From: AC-32 sp036522595
GTDB taxonomy: Bacteria; Actinomycetota; Thermoleophilia; Gaiellales; Gaiellaceae
Direction of reading: 5' to 3'
NCBI GenBank assembly: GCA_036522595.1
Contig: DATDFL010000145.1
Coordinates: 1-15,216 of the forward strand
DNA: 15,216 nt
Part shown: positions 12,577 through 15,216 of the stretch, one piece after another
Layout of the letters: each line of letters starts with the position of its first letter
How positions within the stretch are numbered: position 1 is the first letter of the stretch
Position numbers and translations under genes: made by a program
The notes under the pieces: generated by a model
Told to the model about the DNA's origin: nothing
What the model saw: only the letters and a program-made list of their open reading frames with translations
Database searches by the model: none

Positions 12577-13881
12577 CTCGGCCAGGCTCTTGTAGAGCTC
12601 TTTCGCCGTCTCGATCCCGAGCGGCACGTACTCGGCGAGCAGCCGCTCGTTCGGCGAGTGGATGTTGCTCTCGGGGGTCGCGAAGCCGGTGATGATCGTC
12701 GGGATGCCCTTGTCCGCCAGCGCGGGGACGATCGGCAGCGTCCCGCCCGAGCGGACGAGCAGCGGCCGGCGGCCGAACGTGCGCTCGAACGCCTCGAGCC
12801 CTCGCTGGACCGCCGGCGAATCCGGCGGCACCAGGCCCGGCGCGCTCGAGGCGAGCTGCGTCAGCTCGAGCTCGGCGCCCTCCGGAGCGGCCTCCCGCAG
12901 CAGCTTCTCGAGCGCTGCGGCGATCTCGTCGACGTCCTGGCCCGGCGCGAGCCGGATCGAGAGGTTGGCCTCGGCGGCCACCGGCAGGACGGTCTTCTGG
13001 AGGACGGGTGAGCCGCCGGCGATGCCGTGCACGTCGAGCGAGGGCTCCGCGGTAGAGCGCAGGTAGAACTCCTCGTCCGCCCGCGCGTACGCCTTGCGAG
13101 CGCCGGCTCCGTCGATCATCTCCGCTCCCGACACGAGCTCGGCCCAGCCCGCGCGCTCTTCTTCGGTCGGCGGCGCGATCCCTTTCCGTAGCGGCTCGGG
13201 CAGCACCCCGTCCCGCGCCAGGGCCGGGGCGAGCATCTCGTTCAGGGCGTGGAGCGCGTTCAGCGCAACGCCGCCGTAGATGCCCGAGTGCAGGTCGCGC
13301 GAGCCGGTCCGCACGACCAGGTGGAAGTAGATGACGCCGCGGGTCGCCACGTTGAACTCGGGCACCCCGCGCGTCGTCATGCCGCTGTCGAAGATCACCG
13401 CGGCGTCGGCCCCACGCTCGTCAGCGGCCAGGAAGTCGACGATCCCGTGGCCGCCCGTCTCCTCCTCCGCGTCGCAGGTCACGCGCACGTTCACCGGGAG
13501 CTGGCCTGCGGCGGCGAGCTCGGCGGCCGCCTTGACCAGGATGTAGAGCTGGCCCTTGTCGTCGGCGATGCCCCGGCCGTAGAGCCAGCCGTCGCGCTCC
13601 TCGAGCGAGAACGGATCGGACTCCCAGAGGTCGAGCGGGTCCGGCGGCTGGACGTCGACGTGCCCGTAGACGAGCACCGTCGGCGCGGAGCCGTTCGAGG
13701 CACGCAGGTCGCCGATGATCAGCGGCTGCGTCTCGGTCGGGACGACCTCTGCCTCGCCACCCGCGCCGCGCACGAAGCCGGCGAGCCACTCGGCAGCCGC
13801 CTTGACGTCGTCCCCGTGCGCCGGGTCCGCGCTGACGCTCGGGATCGCCACCAGCTCCGAGAGCTCGTCGTGCCAGGTCAC
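12565..13881 (-). CDS. M20 family dipeptidase (CNDP-like)
   Basis: A 438-residue di-zinc peptidase of the M20 family. The metal site is readable: His74 and Asp76 in VYGHVDVQPPDP, the bridging Asp107 in YGRGIADDKGQ, catalytic Glu140 and ligand Glu141 in CDAEEETGGHG, Asp165 in IFDSG and His408 in ESNIHSPNE. The lid/dimerisation domain (about 183-300) includes RDLHSGIYGG with His198, which helps the substrate site of the partner subunit. No signal peptide, so a cytoplasmic di- or oligopeptidase is likely; a related amidase is possible. The start is GTG at 13881, 10 bp after the rlmN stop, so it is probably read from the rlmN promoter. Its 3' end overlaps the convergent HxlR gene by 12 nt, with no space for a terminator between them. 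Confidence 0.94.
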   Translation of the reverse strand: MTWHDELSELVAIPSVSADPAHGDDVKAAAEWLAGFVRGAGGEAEVVPTETQPLIIGDLRASNGSAPTVLVYGHVDVQPPDPLDLWESDPFSLEERDGWLYGRGIADDKGQLYILVKAAAELAAAGQLPVNVRVTCDAEEETGGHGIVDFLAADERGADAAVIFDSGMTTRGVPEFNVATRGVIYFHLVVRTGSRDLHSGIYGGVALNALHALNEMLAPALARDGVLPEPLRKGIAPPTEEERAGWAELVSGAEMIDGAGARKAYARADEEFYLRSTAEPSLDVHGIAGGSPVLQKTVLPVAAEANLSIRLAPGQDVDEIAAALEKLLREAAPEGAELELTQLASSAPGLVPPDSPAVQRGLEAFERTFGRRPLLVRSGGTLPIVPALADKGIPTIITGFATPESNIHSPNERLLAEYVPLGIETAKELYKSLAELDA

Positions 13882-13891
13882 GGCGGCGAGT

Positions 13892-14863
13892 CTACGCGGC
13901 TGCGAGCTGGCCGCAGGCTGCTTCGATGTCCCGGCCGCGCGTCAGCCGCACGGTCGCCGGGATCCCGTTCCGATCCAGCACCGCCTTGAACGCGTCGATC
14001 GCACGGCGCGACGAGCCGTCGAATGCGCCCGTCGGGTTGTACGGGATCAGGTTCACCTTGAACGCCCGGCGGTCGAGGAGGTCCGCGAGCTGCCGCGCCT
14101 GCTCGACGCGGTCGTTCACGCCGGCCAGCATCACGTACTCGATGAAGACCTTGCGCCGCCGCAGCTCGAAGTAGCGCCGGCACTCCGCGAGCACGTGTTC
14201 GAGCGGATAGCGCTCGTTGACCGGCATGAGGCGGCTCCGCAGCGCGTCCTCGGGCGCGTGGATCGAGAACGCGAGCCGGATCGGCTGCTCGACCTCGTCC
14301 ACGAACCGCGTCAGGCCCGGGAGCCAGCCGACGGTCGAGATCGTCGTCCGCCGGTGCGTGATCCCAACGTCGGGCAGCCGCCGGGCCGCTTCGAGCACGT
14401 TGTCCAGGTTCAGCATCGGCTCGCCCATGCCCATGAACACGCAGTGATCGATCGCCTCGATGCGGCGGAAATGAAGCGCCTGGTCGAGAATCTCGGACGC
14501 CGTCAGGTTCCGGCCGAAGCGCATCGAGCCGGTCGCGCAGAAGGTGCACGTCAAGGGACACCCCGACTGCGACGAGACGCAGATCGAGCGCCGCCCGTCG
14601 CGGTAGCGCATCAGCACCGCCTCGACCGGATGGCCGTCGTGCGTGTGGAAGAGCAGCTTGACGGTGCCGTCCCGCGACTTCGACTCGGACGCGACCTCGA
14701 GGCTGGAGAACGGCACCTCCTCGGCGAGCCGTGCGCGCAGCGAGACCGAGACGTTCGTCATCTCGTCATAGCCCGAAGCCCCGCGCGCCGCCCAGGCCCA
14801 GACCTGTTCGACCCGGTAGCGCGGTTCCTCGGCGAGCGCGCGCGCAAGCAGCTCGAGATCCAT
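13892..14863 (-). CDS. rlmN: RlmN, dual-specificity rRNA/tRNA adenine C2-methyltransferase
   Basis: A 323-residue radical-SAM enzyme that methylates C2 of A2503 in 23S rRNA and, in several bacteria, A37 in tRNA. The [4Fe-4S] motif is CPLTCTFC (Cys102, Cys106, Cys109), followed by ATGSMRFGRNLTASEI. GMGEPMLN (145-152) is the SAM-binding GGEP-type motif, and the methyl-carrying cysteine is Cys317 in GRDIEAACGQL, matching Cys355 of the Escherichia coli enzyme. NVNAVK-type tails are absent and the length is normal for the family. I chose ATG at 14863. The frame opens at a TTG at 14917, but that lies inside the terminator hairpin of the preceding gene, and TACGGT sits 7 nt before the ATG. It is followed by the dipeptidase gene after 10 bp. 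Confidence 0.96.
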   Translation of the reverse strand: MDLELLARALAEEPRYRVEQVWAWAARGASGYDEMTNVSVSLRARLAEEVPFSSLEVASESKSRDGTVKLLFHTHDGHPVEAVLMRYRDGRRSICVSSQSGCPLTCTFCATGSMRFGRNLTASEILDQALHFRRIEAIDHCVFMGMGEPMLNLDNVLEAARRLPDVGITHRRTTISTVGWLPGLTRFVDEVEQPIRLAFSIHAPEDALRSRLMPVNERYPLEHVLAECRRYFELRRRKVFIEYVMLAGVNDRVEQARQLADLLDRRAFKVNLIPYNPTGAFDGSSRRAIDAFKAVLDRNGIPATVRLTRGRDIEAACGQLAAA

Positions 14864-14870
14864 GCGCGGA

Positions 14871-14876
14871 ACCGTA
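14871..14876 (-). promoter_or_regulatory. Probable -10 box for rlmN
   Basis: TACGGT on the minus strand, 7 nt before the ATG at 14863, right behind the hairpin that ends the sigma-factor gene. It suggests a separate, leaderless rlmN transcript. Confidence 0.45.
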
Positions 14877-14885
14877 GCGCCCAAG

Positions 14886-14915
14886 GCGAGGGGCGCCGTC
14901 TCCGGCGCCCCTCGC
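14886..14915 (-). terminator. Perfect 13-bp hairpin with GNRA loop after the sigma-factor gene
   Basis: GCGAGGGGCGCCG and CGGCGCCCCTCGC (14886-14898 and 14903-14915) pair without mismatch. Read on the minus strand the loop is GAGA, a GNRA tetraloop. It starts 21 nt after the stop codon at 14936. A long T-run is lacking (CTTGG follows), as is common for high-GC actinobacterial terminators. Confidence 0.8.
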
Positions 14916-14935
14916 AAGTGCCCTCTGGATTGAAC

Positions 14936-15216
14936 TTACGCCACTTCGCGCAGCGCTACCGAGTCGGCCAGCGCCCGCAGCTTCTTCAGGCTCTGATTCT
15001 CGATCTGGCGGATCCGCTCACGCGTCACGTTGAACGCGCGGCCGACCTCGTCGAGCGTGCACGGGTGCTCGCCATTGAGGCCGTAGCGGAGCTCGAGCAC
15101 ACGCCGCTCGCGGACACTGAGAGTTCCGACCACGCGCTTCAGCGTCGCCTTGCGCATCTCGACCTCGGCGGCCTCTTCCGGCAGGGGCTCGCTCTCGTCG
15201 GTGAGGAAGTGCCCGA
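14936..15216 (-). CDS. Sigma-70 family RNA polymerase sigma factor (C-terminal part)
   Basis: The last 93 codons of a sigma factor whose 5' part lies beyond the right edge. The visible part begins GHFLTDESEPLPEEAAEVEM, the linker between regions 3 and 4 typical of RpoD/HrdB-like factors. Region 4 follows: TLSVRERRVLELRYGLNG, then the helix-turn-helix CTLDEVGRAFNVTRERIRQI that contacts the -35 element, and ENQSLKKLRALA. The helix-turn-helix is an almost standard group 1 form, so this is the primary sigma factor or a close group 2 relative; ECF factors lack the linker. The short tail REVA ends at a TAA. The gene ends with the perfect hairpin at 14886-14915, so it is probably a transcription unit separate from rlmN. 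Confidence 0.93.
   Translation of the reverse strand, partial: GHFLTDESEPLPEEAAEVEMRKATLKRVVGTLSVRERRVLELRYGLNGEHPCTLDEVGRAFNVTRERIRQIENQSLKKLRALADSVALREVA

Noticed and set aside
14864..14917. TTG start giving rlmN 18 more residues.
   Set aside because: These codons are the terminator hairpin of the sigma-factor gene and do not resemble the RlmN N-terminus.
1..15216. Possible CRISPR array, mobile element or defence island.
   Set aside because: No spaced repeats, transposase, integrase or tRNA-bounded segment was seen, and base composition looks even across the window.

Overview
The window is high-GC, gene-dense bacterial DNA with many GTG and TTG starts and start/stop overlaps. Several starts sit 7-10 nt behind a TANNNT hexamer, which suggests leaderless transcripts. 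With the HrdB/RpoD-like sigma C-terminus, the LigD-type polymerase and the family mix, this points to an actinobacterium. A deep-branching soil lineage such as Thermoleophilia is my guess; the sequence does not prove it. I saw no tRNA, rRNA, CRISPR array, insertion sequence or integrase.

Region 1 (1-3823, minus strand) is a five-gene run in which every junction overlaps by 8, 8, 4 and 4 nt: acyl-CoA dehydrogenase, two tandem related SAM methyltransferases, a stand-alone NHEJ polymerase domain with all three catalytic aspartates, and the start of a phytoene-desaturase-like FAD oxidoreductase that leaves the window. Divergent from it at 3874-5286 is a class III nucleotide cyclase with about eight membrane segments. 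It converges on a three-gene minus-strand unit (7127 to 5294): DUF2182 membrane protein, DUF1326 protein and a two-domain VOC protein.

Region 2 (7149-11173, plus strand) starts 21 bp from DUF2182 with an amidohydrolase. That gene overlaps by 1 nt an OmpR/PhoB-type response regulator with a degenerate receiver domain. The regulator's last codons and the following bases hold four 11-bp direct repeats of Pho-box type. Directly behind them come a PhoU-like (DUF47) gene and a Pit phosphate transporter. This looks like a phosphate-controlled Pi uptake operon and is the most notable thing in the window.

Region 3 (11174-15216) has a convergent gap with two GC-rich hairpins, an HD-type hydrolase whose HD pair reads His-Cys, and a divergent HxlR-type regulator with clustered cysteines. 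These two genes have -10 boxes one base apart. Then, all on the minus strand, come an M20 dipeptidase, rlmN, a perfect 13-bp GNRA-loop hairpin, and the C-terminal end of a sigma-70 factor cut by the window edge.
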